Below are positions 26,142-37,821 of a stretch of DNA of 64,000 nt, in pieces (the first letter of the stretch is position 1; every line of letters starts with the position of its first letter). A model generated the notes under the pieces. It was not told where the DNA came from. It saw only the letters and a program-made list of their open reading frames with translations, and made no database searches. The stretch comes from Batkoa obscura (taxonomy: Eukaryota; Entomophthoromycota; Entomophthoromycetes; Entomophthorales; Batkoaceae). The translations under genes were made by a program, and so were the position numbers. The DNA is taken from the NCBI GenBank assembly GCA_030770535.1, contig JASVEC010000041.1, positions 124,001 through 188,000 on the forward strand. Reading direction: 5' to 3'.

Positions 26142-26616
26142 ATAGGAATATTTATTTGTTTATATACAATAACTTTGATTAATACCAATATCAATATCAG
26201 TATATAAGTTATACTAGCAAAAGCCTCGCTAATCTGGGAATTTTCATCAAATTTAGTAGAGATTCTACTAACTCATAATATAAACTATAATAAAATAATT
26301 TAAAGCTACGTTAAATACTTTTGGTTTTTAATAAAAAATTTGTTTTTATAGAATATTAAGCAAAATATTTAAAAATTAGATAAAAAAATAAAACCAATTG
26401 GGTCATTTTCATATATTAATAAAACAACAGCTGAGGTTTTTTTATTTACTTGTACTATTATTGAAGATTAAAATTGGTTATTTTAATAACTATAACTTTT
26501 GAAATGTAGTTTATAATTACTCTTATCACTTTGTGCTATTTGTCGTTATTTTTATATTATATTACTATTTTTTAATTATTAAATAGAGTTATTTTATTTT
26601 TAATATTTATATATAC

Positions 26617-26717
26617 ATATGTGTTTTTTTGTTTAAGGATTTTACTAACAAATTTTCTACTTAAATAGTGCTTAAAAAATGGAAAAAATAATGAAGTTAA
26701 AAAAAACACTCACATAT
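26617..26717 (-). mobile_element. Small inverted-end element, copy 7
   Basis: Reverse-orientation copy lying in the spacer between the two arms of the long inverted repeat. Ends are ATATGTGTTTTTTTG and AAAAACACTCACATAT. Confidence 0.82.
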
Positions 26718-26853
26718 CTTATTTTTTACTATAATCAAAACTTTATCTTTTAAATCTATATATTAATTTTAAATTTTAAATATAAATACGTAAACTAGAT
26801 TAGTTTTATAAAAATATTATTAACGCAAGTTCAAAATTTAAATAACATAATTC

Positions 26854-27273
26854 TGTGAAATCTGGTACTCAGGGTTTGGAGTCAAGAACAGCTATTGCAG
26901 GGTTGACTACACTATAAGTCGAAAGGTCTTAGTTTATGTGACTAAGATAGACTTGAATTATGAAGAATAAAATGTAATAGGTTACGGACTATGTAAGACA
27001 AATAAAATAAACAATACTACTGCAAAATCTGTGCAAAATATTACCAGAAAGATTTAGTAGCTTTATTGAAAATACAACATCAGAGAGTAATTTAGTTAAA
27101 AAATCTCGAGCTACTATGTTCTAAAATTTACTTTATACACTAACAAGTATGAATAGTCAAAACAGAAGATAAGTTCCTTTAGAACCACATGGCAGAAATT
27201 CTCGCAGTAAATCAAAATAAAAGACTCGGAATTGATTGTGTCTAAACTCAAGAACACAACAACTTGAGTGATG
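26854..27273 (-). repeat. Right arm of a long near-perfect inverted repeat
   Basis: Reverse complement of 25720-26141. The spacer between the arms is about 0.71 kb and shows no symmetry. The outer edge of this arm abuts a left-truncated small inverted-end element at about 27270. Confidence 0.95.
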
Positions 27274-27368
27274 TTTTTCTGGCTTCATCACTTTTTATAT
27301 TTTTCAAGCATTATTTGAGTGGAAAGACTACTAATAGAACTCTCAAGCAAAAAAAATACGTCCTTATT
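27270..27368 (+). mobile_element. Small inverted-end element, copy 8 (left end lost)
   Basis: Copy that begins directly at GATGTTTTTCTGGCTTCATC without the ATATGGG terminus, exactly where the right arm of the long inverted repeat stops. The right end is AAATACGTCCTTAT. Confidence 0.75.
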
Positions 27369-27458
27369 TATTTATTTATTTATTTAATACATACTATCTG
27401 ATAAATATTTGTTATTACTATTATTGAATCTTAATAAAATAGTAAATTATTAAATATT

Positions 27459-27564
27459 ATGTGGGGGTGTTTTTTTTGGCTTCATTATTTTTTCTATCTT
27501 TTAAGCGTTATTTGAGTGGAAAATTTATTAGTAAAGTTCTTAAACACAGAAATACATCCCCATG
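27459..27564 (+). mobile_element. Small inverted-end element, copy 9
   Basis: Complete copy with GTGGGGGTGTTTTTTTTGGC at the left and AATACATCCCCATGTAA at the right. The ATTAT and GTAAT flanks may reflect an AT-rich target. Confidence 0.85.
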
Positions 27565-28562
27565 TAATAATTTTTATTTAGTTATTTTTATATTTTATAT
27601 TTTATATCTTTTTTAGTAATAAGTTATAATATTAGTGTTTTATTACTACTAATTGCTTTTAAATAATTATGTTAATTTATATTTATGTTAAAAACTTTTA
27701 TACTTATCAAAAAAGTATACTAAAGTTATAATTGATAGTGATACTATTCATTAATTTTTGTTTCCTGTTTTTTTCAACTATTAATTTTATATATTATTTA
27801 ATTAAGTTTATGATTATCGATAATAAATTTTAATAATATATACACTATTTTATTATAAAATTTCATAAACTCTAAGTTATTATGAATATTTACTAACATT
27901 AATATAAATGAATTATAATGCTTATATATGTTTTTCCTTATATTAAAATTTGTTTTGAAATATAAAAGCTTGCATTTTGTTTTTATTTTGATAGAAAGTA
28001 AAGCCAGATAACTATATATCTATATACTATATATTTATTAAACATTTAATAAAAATAATGTAAAATGTATAATTAAAAGAAACTAATTATTTTAAAAAAA
28101 TAGAACAGTAAAATAAGTTTTCCAAGTTAAATAAAAAATCTAATTTAAGTAAATTTCAACTAATTTAAAACTTTTATATTTTAAAATCTTTATAATTATC
28201 TATTTTATATCAACATGTTTAAAAAAAATCAATTTAAAAGTTTTATTTAAACAATACATCTATTTAAAAATTAAATTAAACTCCAAAACTATTACATTAA
28301 ATATATAAATGTATTCTAAAACTTTTTATCCTATTTGTATATATTATACTAACTGATCAATATCTAAAAAACCTTGCTATAATAATACCATTATTATGGG
28401 ATTTTTTCTAAGGATAGTATTTGCATAAAACTGATTATTCGTTTCCAATTATTACTAAATATAGCTATTCGAATCAAGTGAATTATTTAAAGACTAGTCA
28501 ACTAAAATTACAATTGAAATTTGTTAATAAATTTAAGCTAACGTTTATTATAATTGTAAAAA

Positions 28563-30865
28563 ATGACATCCAACTCTCAGCCAATTGGTGAATTTTAAAT
28601 TAACATATAATAAATAATGAGTTATTAATTATTAATTACTTATTCTAGCTTTACTCTCTGTTTATAACAAAGATGGTTTAATTCCATTTGCTTCGGAACT
28701 TTCAAAACGTAATTATCGCATTTTAGCTTCAGGTGGTACTTCTAAAATGTTGAAAGAAGCTAATATTCCAGTTGAGTAAGTTCATACACGATGATGAATA
28801 AATTGATTAAGATGAAAACCATTTTAGAGATGTATCTTCGATTACTAAAGCACCTGAAATGTTAGGTGGACGAGTTAAGACCCTTCACCCAGCTGTCCAT
28901 GGAGGTAAAAATTTTATTTAGTATATTGAATGTAGTTTAATAAAATAAAATAAAATAGGTATTCTAGCTAGAGATATCCCATCCGATCTTAAAGATCTTG
29001 CTGAACAGCAGATTGATAAAATTGATATCGTGGCTTGTAACCTTTATCCATTTAAAGAGACTATTTCTAAGCCAGATGTTACTATTGAACAAGCAGTTGA
29101 AGAAATAGATATTGGTATAATTTTTATTATGATATTGATAATTTTAATAAGTGATTTTTTTAGGTGGTGTTACTTTATTAAGAGCAGCAGCCAAAAACCA
29201 TTCTCGAGTTTCTATCCTATGTGATCCAAAAGATTATGCATCATTTATTACATTATTAGATTGCAAAGATAATGAGAAACTCAATGAATTTAAAAAAACA
29301 TTGGCTTTAAAAGCCTTTAATCATACAGCTGATTATGATGAAGCTATTTCCGATTACTTTCGTAAACTTTATGGACCTTCAATTAATTCTCAAATGAATT
29401 TACGTTATGGTGCTAATCCTCATCAAAAACCAGCTCAAGTTTTTGTCAAAGAGGGTAGTTTACCTATCAAAGGTAATATAATATAATATAATATAATATA
29501 ATATATAATCTTTCTTTCATTTAGTTTTAAGTGGTTCACCAGGTTATATTAACTTATTAGATGCACTTAATTCTTGGCCCTTAGTTAAAGTAATATTTAT
29601 AGTCTAATTAATTAATTTTGCATTTTTATTATGACACTAATATTAATTTATATAATAGGACTTATCAAAATCATTAAATTTACCAGCTGCTGCTTCTTTT
29701 AAACATGTATCACCAGCTGGTGCTGCTGTTGGTTTACCATTATCAGATGAAGAACGTATTGTTTATATGGTAGAGGATTTAAAATTGTCACCTTTAGCTT
29801 GTGCTTATGCACGTGCTCGTGGAGCTGATCGTATGTCTTCTTTTGGTGATTGGGTAGCTTTATCTCACCCTTGTGATGTAGAAACAGCTAAAATTATATC
29901 TAGAGAAGTAACAATAATAAGATTTTATTTTAATAACTAATTTAATATTAATTTAATTTAGGTATCAGATGGTATCATTGCCCCTGGTTATTCTTCAGAA
30001 GCGTTAGAAATATTAGCTAAAAAGAAAGGTGGTAAATATACAGTACTTGAAATGGATCCAAACTATGAACCATCTTCAATTGAAACTCGACAAGTTTATG
30101 GGTTATATCTTCAACAACAAAGAAATGATAAATTAATTACTAAAGATTTATTTAATAATATTGTTACTCAAAATAAAGAAGTAAGTTTTAATATTTTATT
30201 AATTAGAGTTTTGAGTATTTAACAATACTTTTATGTTATTTTTAGATCCCTGAGCAAGCTGTTATTGATATGTTAGTAGCTACTATTACTGCTAAATATA
30301 TTCAATCTAATTCAGTTTGTTATGCTAAAAATGGGATGGTTGTTGGACTTGGTGCAGGACAACAATCACGTATTCATTGTACTCGATTAGCTGGAGATAA
30401 AGTTGATAATTGGTGGACTCGTCATCATCCAAAAGTTTTAAATTTTAAATTTAAAAAGGTAAAAAAATATTCTAAACAATACATACATATTGATTAATAT
30501 TCTTTATTCTTTATTCTTTAATTAAGGAAACTAAACGAGCTGAAAAATCAAATGCTATTGATCTTTATGTAATTGATCAAATTGGTGAAGGTGAAGAACG
30601 TCTTGCTTGGGAATCTGTATTTGAAGTAATTCCAGAACCTTTAACTAAAGAAGAACGTATTGCTCATCAACAATTACTTAATGAGGTAGTGGTATCTTCC
30701 GATGCATTTTTCCCATTTGCTGATAATATTCATCGTGCTAAACAATCTGGGGTCAAATATGTTGTTTCTCCTTCTGGTTCAATTCGTGATGATGATATCA
30801 TTTCAACTGCTAATAATTATAATATGGTAGTTGCTCATACTGATCTTAGACTCTTTCATCATTAA
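28563..30865 (+). CDS. ADE17: Bifunctional AICAR transformylase / IMP cyclohydrolase
   Basis: About nine exons encode a protein of roughly 590 residues, the usual size. It catalyses the last two steps of de novo purine synthesis in the cytosol: AICAR to FAICAR using 10-formyl-THF, then FAICAR to IMP. The N-terminal MGS-like cyclohydrolase domain starts [15 protein letters not shown] and has [25 protein letters not shown] and NLYPFKETI. The transformylase half has [27 protein letters not shown] (the Lys-His pair of the active site), [19 protein letters not shown] and [18 protein letters not shown]. It ends HTDLRLFHH, as is typical. The first exon (28563-28587) is only 25 bases. Whether it matches yeast ADE16 or ADE17 cannot be told. 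Confidence 0.96.
29473..29507. repeat. Pentanucleotide (TAATA)n tract in an intron
   Basis: About six TAATA units right after a GT donor in an intron of the purine gene. Confidence 0.75.
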
Positions 30866-30984
30866 GGAAGGTATTATGTCATAGATTTACCTTCTAAACT
30901 TACTTTATATATATAAAGACATAGTATTTTAAAATAGAAATTATTTTAATATTTTTTAAATTTAAATTATTTAATAACTTATAA

Positions 30985-31090
30985 CGTATGGGATGTATTT
31001 CTTTGTTTAAGAATTTTACTAACAAATCTTCTGCTCAAATAGCGCTTAAAAGATAGAAAAAATAATCAAACTAAAAAAACATCACCATAT
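30985..31090 (-). mobile_element. Small inverted-end element, copy 10
   Basis: Reverse-orientation copy, from GTATGGGATGTATTTCTTTG to AAAAAACATCACCATAT. Its last ATAT is shared with the next copy. Confidence 0.85.
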
Positions 31091-31190
31091 AAGGATGTGT
31101 TTTTGTTTTAATTTTATTAACAAACTTTCCGCTCAAATAGCACTTAAAAATGGAAAAAATAATGAAGTTAAAAAAAACACTCCCGTATAT
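31087..31190 (-). mobile_element. Small inverted-end element, copy 11 (fused to copy 10)
   Basis: Second reverse-orientation copy placed head-to-tail with the previous one, sharing the terminal ATAT. Its right end is AAAAACACTCCCGTATAT. Confidence 0.85.
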
Positions 31191-31335
31191 TCTATAATTA
31201 AAATAAATTTAAAAGTCTAAAAGTAAAATATAAAATATACATTTAAAAAAAATGATCAAAAAGTTTACTAATTAAAAAATAATAAATAATAAATAATCTA
31301 AATAACAATATTAATAATTATGTTTGAATTACTTC

Positions 31336-34300
31336 TCATCCTTTTGAAAAAAACTCAATAACTTTAGTTTCTTCAAAACAATGGTCTAATTTATCTAGCC
31401 AATAAATTAAATCTAAGGCCATTGACTTACATTCCAATTTCAATTCTTTTGGGTTATTCATCAATTGATAAGGAATCACTTTAATATCTGGCAATTCTAA
31501 TTCATTATTGTTCTCTAAACTAATTAACTCCAATAGTCCTGGTGCACGTAAAGAAATTGAAGATAGTGGAGAAGCAACAAATTCAGAATTAATAATACCT
31601 TTAGTTTCTAAAGATGAATTAGGTGTGGATAATTGACTATTCGAAGATATCATTGAAAATGCAGAACTACTACTTGTATTGTTAGTTTCTAGTTTAGAAA
31701 TTGTTGAGCTTGGTTGACTATTGTTAGATGCTATATGTAATAAACTACTTATGCTAGGTGTATCAGGAGTAGAAAATTTAGAAATTATTTCCTATAAAAT
31801 ATTAAAATTATTATGTATATTTAAAAATTAATAAGTAAAATAAAATAAAATAATTACTTTTGTTTTTGGTGCAATTAATTTTAATCTTGGCTTAGGTTTA
31901 ATAGATTCTATTGATGAGCTAATAGGAGACAACGTATTTTCAATAGAATTAATATTATCAACTAATAAACTATCATCCTCTAATAAATGATTTAATGTTA
32001 ATTTAGGAGGTGAATGGCCAACAAATAAAGCTGAAGAAGATTTTTGAATCAAAGATTTACTAGTAAAAAAAGATTGTTCTGATAATTTAGATTGATTAGA
32101 TTTTGGTTTTGATAATATGGGACTCGAAGATAATGTTTTATTATTATCTAAATTATTAAAATAAGGTGAACTTGGATTATTCAAACTTCGATCTTTTAAT
32201 ATATTTCTTAATGACTTAACAGAGTTAGGTGGATTAAATGATTTTATTGAATCTGTTTCATTATTTTGATTAGAGTTGTTATTATTTCGAATATGTGAAA
32301 AAGATTTAGATCTCCTTTTATATAAATTAGGTTTGTTATTATTATTATCATTATTGTCATTATTATTAATTGAATTATTTAAATTGGGATTTATGGTTGA
32401 TAATTTATTGTCTTTAAATTTCAATTGTTTTGAATTAGATTGATTTAACTCATTTTGTGTATTTAATATTTCATCACTAGTAGTCGCTAATTTTTGTGAA
32501 TAAACAACATGAGCATCAGCAGATATTTGCCTTGTCATTAAAATTGGCTTTGAGTTATCTAATTGTTGCTGTTGTTGTTGAATAGGTAATTTAGTACGTT
32601 GACTTATTGGACGTAATGATGATTTTGGCTGATAACTTGGCGAATTTAAATTATTAATCTTTGGCGAAGATGTATTTGATTTATTTAAATTGTTACTATT
32701 ATTATTTGAATTGTTATTGAATACGTCTAATGATTTATTGGATGTTTCACTTTCAGTTTTACTTAAATTAGAATTACTTCTTTGAGAATGAATTGATGGT
32801 GTATTATTTGCTTTATTTTGAGTAACACTAATTGTTATTGGTAATGTATTAGATTCATTTACTGAATGAAATGTATTAAAATTTGTTGAGCTATCTATAT
32901 TATTACTATTATTAATATTATTATTAAATTTTTGACTTTTAATATTAATATTTGATTTATTTGAATCATAAAATATTTTAACTAATGGATGATTATCAAC
33001 TGGTGATGAATTGTTGTTGTTATTATTAACAATATTATTATAATTTAACTTTGCTGGTATTCTTTCTCTGACTGTATTTCTAATAGTATCTGTTAGATTA
33101 AATTTCATTGTATTTGAATAAGACCCATTGGATGTTCTTGAAATGGCGAAACTTTCCCCCATATTTTCATGTAAAATAGAAGTATCTTTGTAATTTCTAG
33201 ATTTAACAGTATCAAAATTCCAAAGAGATTCAACATCATCATCATCCGAATCATCACTATAAAATTAATATCAATATTATCAATCAATAAAACAAATTAC
33301 TCTAGATCATTGGGTACTTCTATAGAAGCTATATAGGATGCTCTTGTACTTCGACTCATTTTGAATTTTTCATGTCGAGTTAAAAGATCTTTTAAATGGG
33401 AATAATGACATTTAGCATAAGCCTTAATAAATTTACATTTAAGTAATTCTTCTGCTGTAGGTCTCTAAATAATTAATGAACTTATTTTTTATACAAAATT
33501 TCACTTTAACTTACTTCTTCTGGGTTAAAAGTTAAACACATTGAAACAAAATCTTTAAGTTGGGATGAAAAAGGCCCAGTAAGTCTAGGAGGTTTACCTT
33601 GAGCCAACATCATTAATGCAGTTTTTGGATCATGTTCTGCATAAGGTGGATTTCCTAATGCAATTTCATAGACTGTTATACCTAATGACCAAATATCCGC
33701 TTTTTGATTGTAAGGTGAACCTTCCGTTATTACTTCAGGTGCCATCCAGTAAGGGGTCCCAACAAAACTATACCGTTTTACTGAATTAAAAGATATGGTT
33801 CTTGCTATACCAAAATCACATAATTGTACTTGACCACTTTCAGTTAATAAAATATTGGCAGCTAACAAAGTAATTAGAACTAATTACCAATTTGGATTAA
33901 AAATAAAATGATTACCTTTAATGTCCCTATGAATAATACCTTGTTTATGAATATAATCCAAGGATAATAAAACCTCTCGAACAATAATTGATATACATTT
34001 TTCATCAATAACAGAAGATTTCATCTAAATAATTAATTTAAATTTATAATTTAAATTAATTAATAACTACTTACCAACCCACGAATGGAGCCACCAGCTG
34101 CATAATCCATAATGACCCATAATTTAGAACCTTCTAAAAAAGAACCATGATATCTAGTGATATTACAACTTTCAGCGCCTTGTAATTGAGATAATAAACC
34201 AATTTCTCGTTGAGTATCAATTATCTCTTCTTGATCCGTGTCCATATTTAAAATTTTTATAGCTACTACTTTGGCTGTTCTTCGATCCATTCTAGATGAG

Positions 34301-34472
34301 ATGAAAGGTGAGTATTTCACTTGATATTACTTCAAAATTTAGAAATTTACCCTTTATATACTTCCCCATATGCTCCCCGACCTACACATTCTAATCGGGT
34401 ATACATATTAGAAGCGCCTATTTGACTATTTAGACCATTACTACTAAGAGTGGAGGTGGATGTCGATGTCAT
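31336..34472 (-). CDS. Ste20/GCK-family protein kinase (Nak1/Kic1/Sps1-like)
   Basis: Seven or so exons from ATG 34472 to the stop at 31336. The kinase domain lies at the N-terminus: glycine loop VGRGAYGEVYKG, ATP lysine in VVAIKILNMD, catalytic loop IIHRDIKAANILL, DFG in LCDFGIARTI, and activation/P+1 region FVGTPYWMAPEVI. That placement and the GTPYWMAPEV signature fit the germinal-centre kinase branch of Ste20 kinases, such as S. pombe Nak1 and yeast Kic1/Sps1, rather than PAKs, since no CRIB domain is seen. These act upstream of NDR/LATS-type kinases in polarity and septation. A ~450-residue Asn/Ser-rich linker with a Gln run (32570-32590) follows, ending in a short conserved-looking helical tail (ECKSMALDLIYWLDKLDHCF). 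Confidence 0.92.
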
Positions 34473-35480
34473 AACTTGAGTTTTATTTTATTTACAAAAA
34501 AAAGTAGAATTTTAATAATAAAAGAAAATCAATTTATAGAATTTAAATTTCCAAGTTCTTAGATTTCTTTTAAGTCAATTAATAGTGGCGCTTTAAATTT
34601 TATAACTTAGTATTTTTAGGGTAAAGCTATTTAAATTGCATTGCTAAAAATAGTCATTCTTATTGTTTAATTATATGGAGTGGTGTTTAATTGAATTTTT
34701 TCACCTGTCAAATATTTAAAATTACTTTTTTTATTACATCATTAATAGACTATTAATTTATTGGAAATTTTAATTTAACTACGGTTGTTATAAAATAAAT
34801 ATTATAATAACTGTTCTCTGATTGACTGTATGAATTTAAATCAAGTTTATTTTAATGAATCAAATGTATAAAAAAATGTATTTGAATATATTATTCTTAA
34901 CATAGGTTAAAAAAGAAAAGTTTTTTATTTTTATATTAATGCAAGAACTTTATTTAATTTTAAAGTAGTGGATTTTAGTGTGTTTAAAATAAAAGTAAAT
35001 GAATAGCATAAAATTTAGAGATTATTTAGTAATTTAATAGATTCTATTTTAATCACACATATTTTCTGCTTTTATTAATAATTCTTTTTGAGAAAGATTG
35101 ATTTCAAATACTTTTAATATGATATTACTGTTTTTTTTTAATCAGATTTATTAAGATCTCATTCATTAAATTTAAGTATTTAAATTATTTAATATTATAT
35201 TTTGTACTCAAAAATCAAAATAACATAACATTTTTTAAACATTAATGATATATAAAATTAAACATATAATGATAAAATAATTCAATTCATTTTCAATACA
35301 ATAAAATTATAAGAAATATAGAGCATTTAAAACAAACATATCAAACTCAATTTTTATTTTTATTAAATTAAATTAGCTTTATAAATTCTAACAACTTAAC
35401 AATCTTTGTTTAAATAAAAAGCAATGGTACTACAAATCGATTTGAAAATTTTTAGGGAAATTAGTTACTTTTTTTAAATT
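34473..35480. other. Intergenic region, nothing recognised
   Basis: AT-rich spacer between the kinase promoter and the Rpb3 3' end. No gene, RNA or repeat copy seen. Confidence 0.45.
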
Positions 35481-37294
35481 TTAAATATTATCTTCATTGA
35501 AAGTACTTGGGTTATAAACACCTGGATTATAATTACTTGGATTATAAACACCTTGATTGGAGGTATTTTCATTAGTATTATCTCTATTATAAACACCTGG
35601 ATTATAAGTATCTTGATTATAATTATCTCCATTATAGATACCGCCATTATAAGTACTTCCATTATAAGTACTTCCATTATAAGTACCTCCGTTATAAGTA
35701 CCTTCATTGTTACTTGGATTAAATGCACTTGGATTATAACCACCTTCATTTCCATTATTATCAACTATTGGTTTACCATCTTTATCTACTTTCGGATAGA
35801 ATTTAGCTTCAATTAAAGGTGCTTCTTCTGCGAGGCAATTTTGTAACAAATGTAATTTCGTCTCTAAAATATTAAAAGCACTAGATACAACCTCTTCGGC
35901 TTTTAAAACACCTGTAGTCTAACAAATTAATTTCACTTGTTATATTTAATAATTCGAAAGGATAAATTAACTTACTTCTACCTCCATATAAAATTTAGTT
36001 GGTTTTTTAAAATAATCATAAACTATAAAATATTAAATATAAACAAATAACTTGATATTTTTGTATTACATTCATCCCGCTTTTCTTCTAATGCATTTTT
36101 GCTTAATGGCCTATTCATTATTTTGATTAAAAATTCATTGCTATTTTGATATTTGATTTACCATTCTTTTTCATCTTCTTCAACCCAATAAGAAAGATGC
36201 CTTAAATTGTTATATGGATCATATTCGAATCCAATAGCAGTTACAGGGCTCCATTTAGCATGCTCTTTAGAAATTCCCTATATTTTAAAAAACAAATTAA
36301 ATAAAAAGCACATTACAGAATAAACCTATTTACTTTTTTAGCAATACAAGTCAATTTCACTTCTTGTCCTTTACGTAACTTTACCAAAGTTACTCCAGGA
36401 TCAGTAGGACCTTAAAATAATTAATATAAATTTTAATTTTAATTTTAATTTTACCTGTTACAACGGGTAAAATTGAGGAATCGGAACTGGTCAAATGACG
36501 ACTTGTAACAATTAAAGTATCTTTGGTATCACAACGTATATCTAATTTAAATACAACGGAACAACTTGGACAATATTGTGCACATGAACACTCCTTGATG
36601 TTTTTTAACACTATAAAATCAAAAATCAAAAATCAAATTCTTACTCTAGTATATTTAAGTCTATCTGCTTGAGTACTATCAATAGGCACCAATCCTAATC
36701 TATGTGCTAGAAACTCATCTACTAAAACCGAAGTATTGGATTCGATCTCTACCATATCAATAGCTATAATTCATAAACAATTAATCATTTTTTTAGCTTA
36801 ATATAAGCCAAAATAAATACCAAGTGTTGGAACATCGGATATAATAGTACGACGTAAGGCGTTTGCAAGACTAAAAAAGTCAATATAAAAAAATAAACTA
36901 AAATTAAAAATAGTCACCTTAAATCACATTCTTTCATAAAGAATTCTATCTTATCTTCTTCAAATGTTTCATGCTCAATATATAACTTGGCATCTTCTTT
37001 GTCTTTCTTCTCTTTTTCTTCTTTATTTTTTCCCACAAATTGACCCTGATTTTCTTCAACCTTTAGCCCATCGTATCTATTTTTTTCAACAAAAGGGTCC
37101 ATCGAAGTAGTATCATTTTGAAAACTTGGATCATAAGTGTGTTGATATGGTTTTGAATAGTCACTTATTTCATTAGCACCATAATAATTTTTTTCATAAT
37201 TAGTTGTACTTGGTTCATTGTTTTGAGTTTCTGAATTTAATTCGTTTTCTGGTTGATACTTGTTGGAATAATAAACGTTATTGTTATAATCCAT
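35481..37294 (-). CDS. RPB3: RNA polymerase II subunit Rpb3 with long N- and C-terminal tails
   Basis: Several exons from ATG 37294 to the stop at 35481. The core is clearly Rpb3, the alpha-like subunit that pairs with Rpb11 to nucleate Pol [56 protein letters not shown], zinc-loop [56 protein letters not shown], and an alpha-CTD-like dimer helix [19 protein letters not shown]. Two parts are unusual. About 100 residues rich in Asn, Tyr, Asp, Glu and Lys precede the core in the same exon (36914-37294). About 80 residues of short Tyr-Asn repeats ([18 protein letters not shown]) follow the normal end (35481-35780). Both tails are in frame with the core on the genomic strand. Confidence 0.93.
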
Positions 37295-37821
37295 TATATT
37301 GAGTGATAAAAGTAAAGGTTAAGTTGAGTTAACCCACACTTAAATCTAGCAAATTATCTTTTAGAAATTTTCTGACAGTAAACCTTTCACATTTGACTAG
37401 TCTACATAATTCAGCTATAATTAAGTGTAATTATTGGTAGATAACTAAAGTTAATTCAATTTTAGCCTATCAAATCAGTAATTTATGCTTGCATCATAAA
37501 TTATGGGAATTAAGTTATTTAAAGGTTGCTAAATTAATGTTAAAATCAAATTTATTTATTAATATAATATTAAAGAAGCTATCATTAAATGCCAATTAAA
37601 GTTAGAACATGACAACTAATTCAGGCTCAACCATAAAACTAATTATGAATATCCAAACTAATAAACAATTCCTCTTATCATTAAAAATCTATGTTACTTT
37701 TAAATCATTTGATATTTAAAATAATAAAATTTTGACTTTGGTTTAATTGTATATAGCAACGTTTATTATAAAAACAATCTTTTATTTTTATAAAACAAAT
37801 TACACTTGTTGTCTATTTTTA
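37295..37821. other. Intergenic region, nothing recognised
   Basis: AT-rich spacer upstream of Rpb3 and downstream of the F-box gene, without recognisable features. Confidence 0.4.

Larger units (their letters stand above)
23796..28562. other. 4.8-kb gene-free AT-rich region with repeats
   Basis: No gene is supported here. The short frames are AT-rich noise or run through repeat copies. The region holds six small inverted-end elements and the long inverted repeat listed separately. It lies between the Arp5 promoter and the purine-gene promoter, both transcribed away from it. Confidence 0.6.

Noticed and set aside
23796-28562. Possible mitochondrial DNA insertion because of very low GC
   Set aside because: No mitochondrial coding or rRNA sequence is recognisable. 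The low GC matches other spacers in the window.
35474-35816. Hydrophobic Ile-rich frames on both strands
   Set aside because: These are alternative frames of the Rpb3 Tyr-Asn repeats. The Rpb3 frame continues a clear Rpb3 domain, so the others are shadows.
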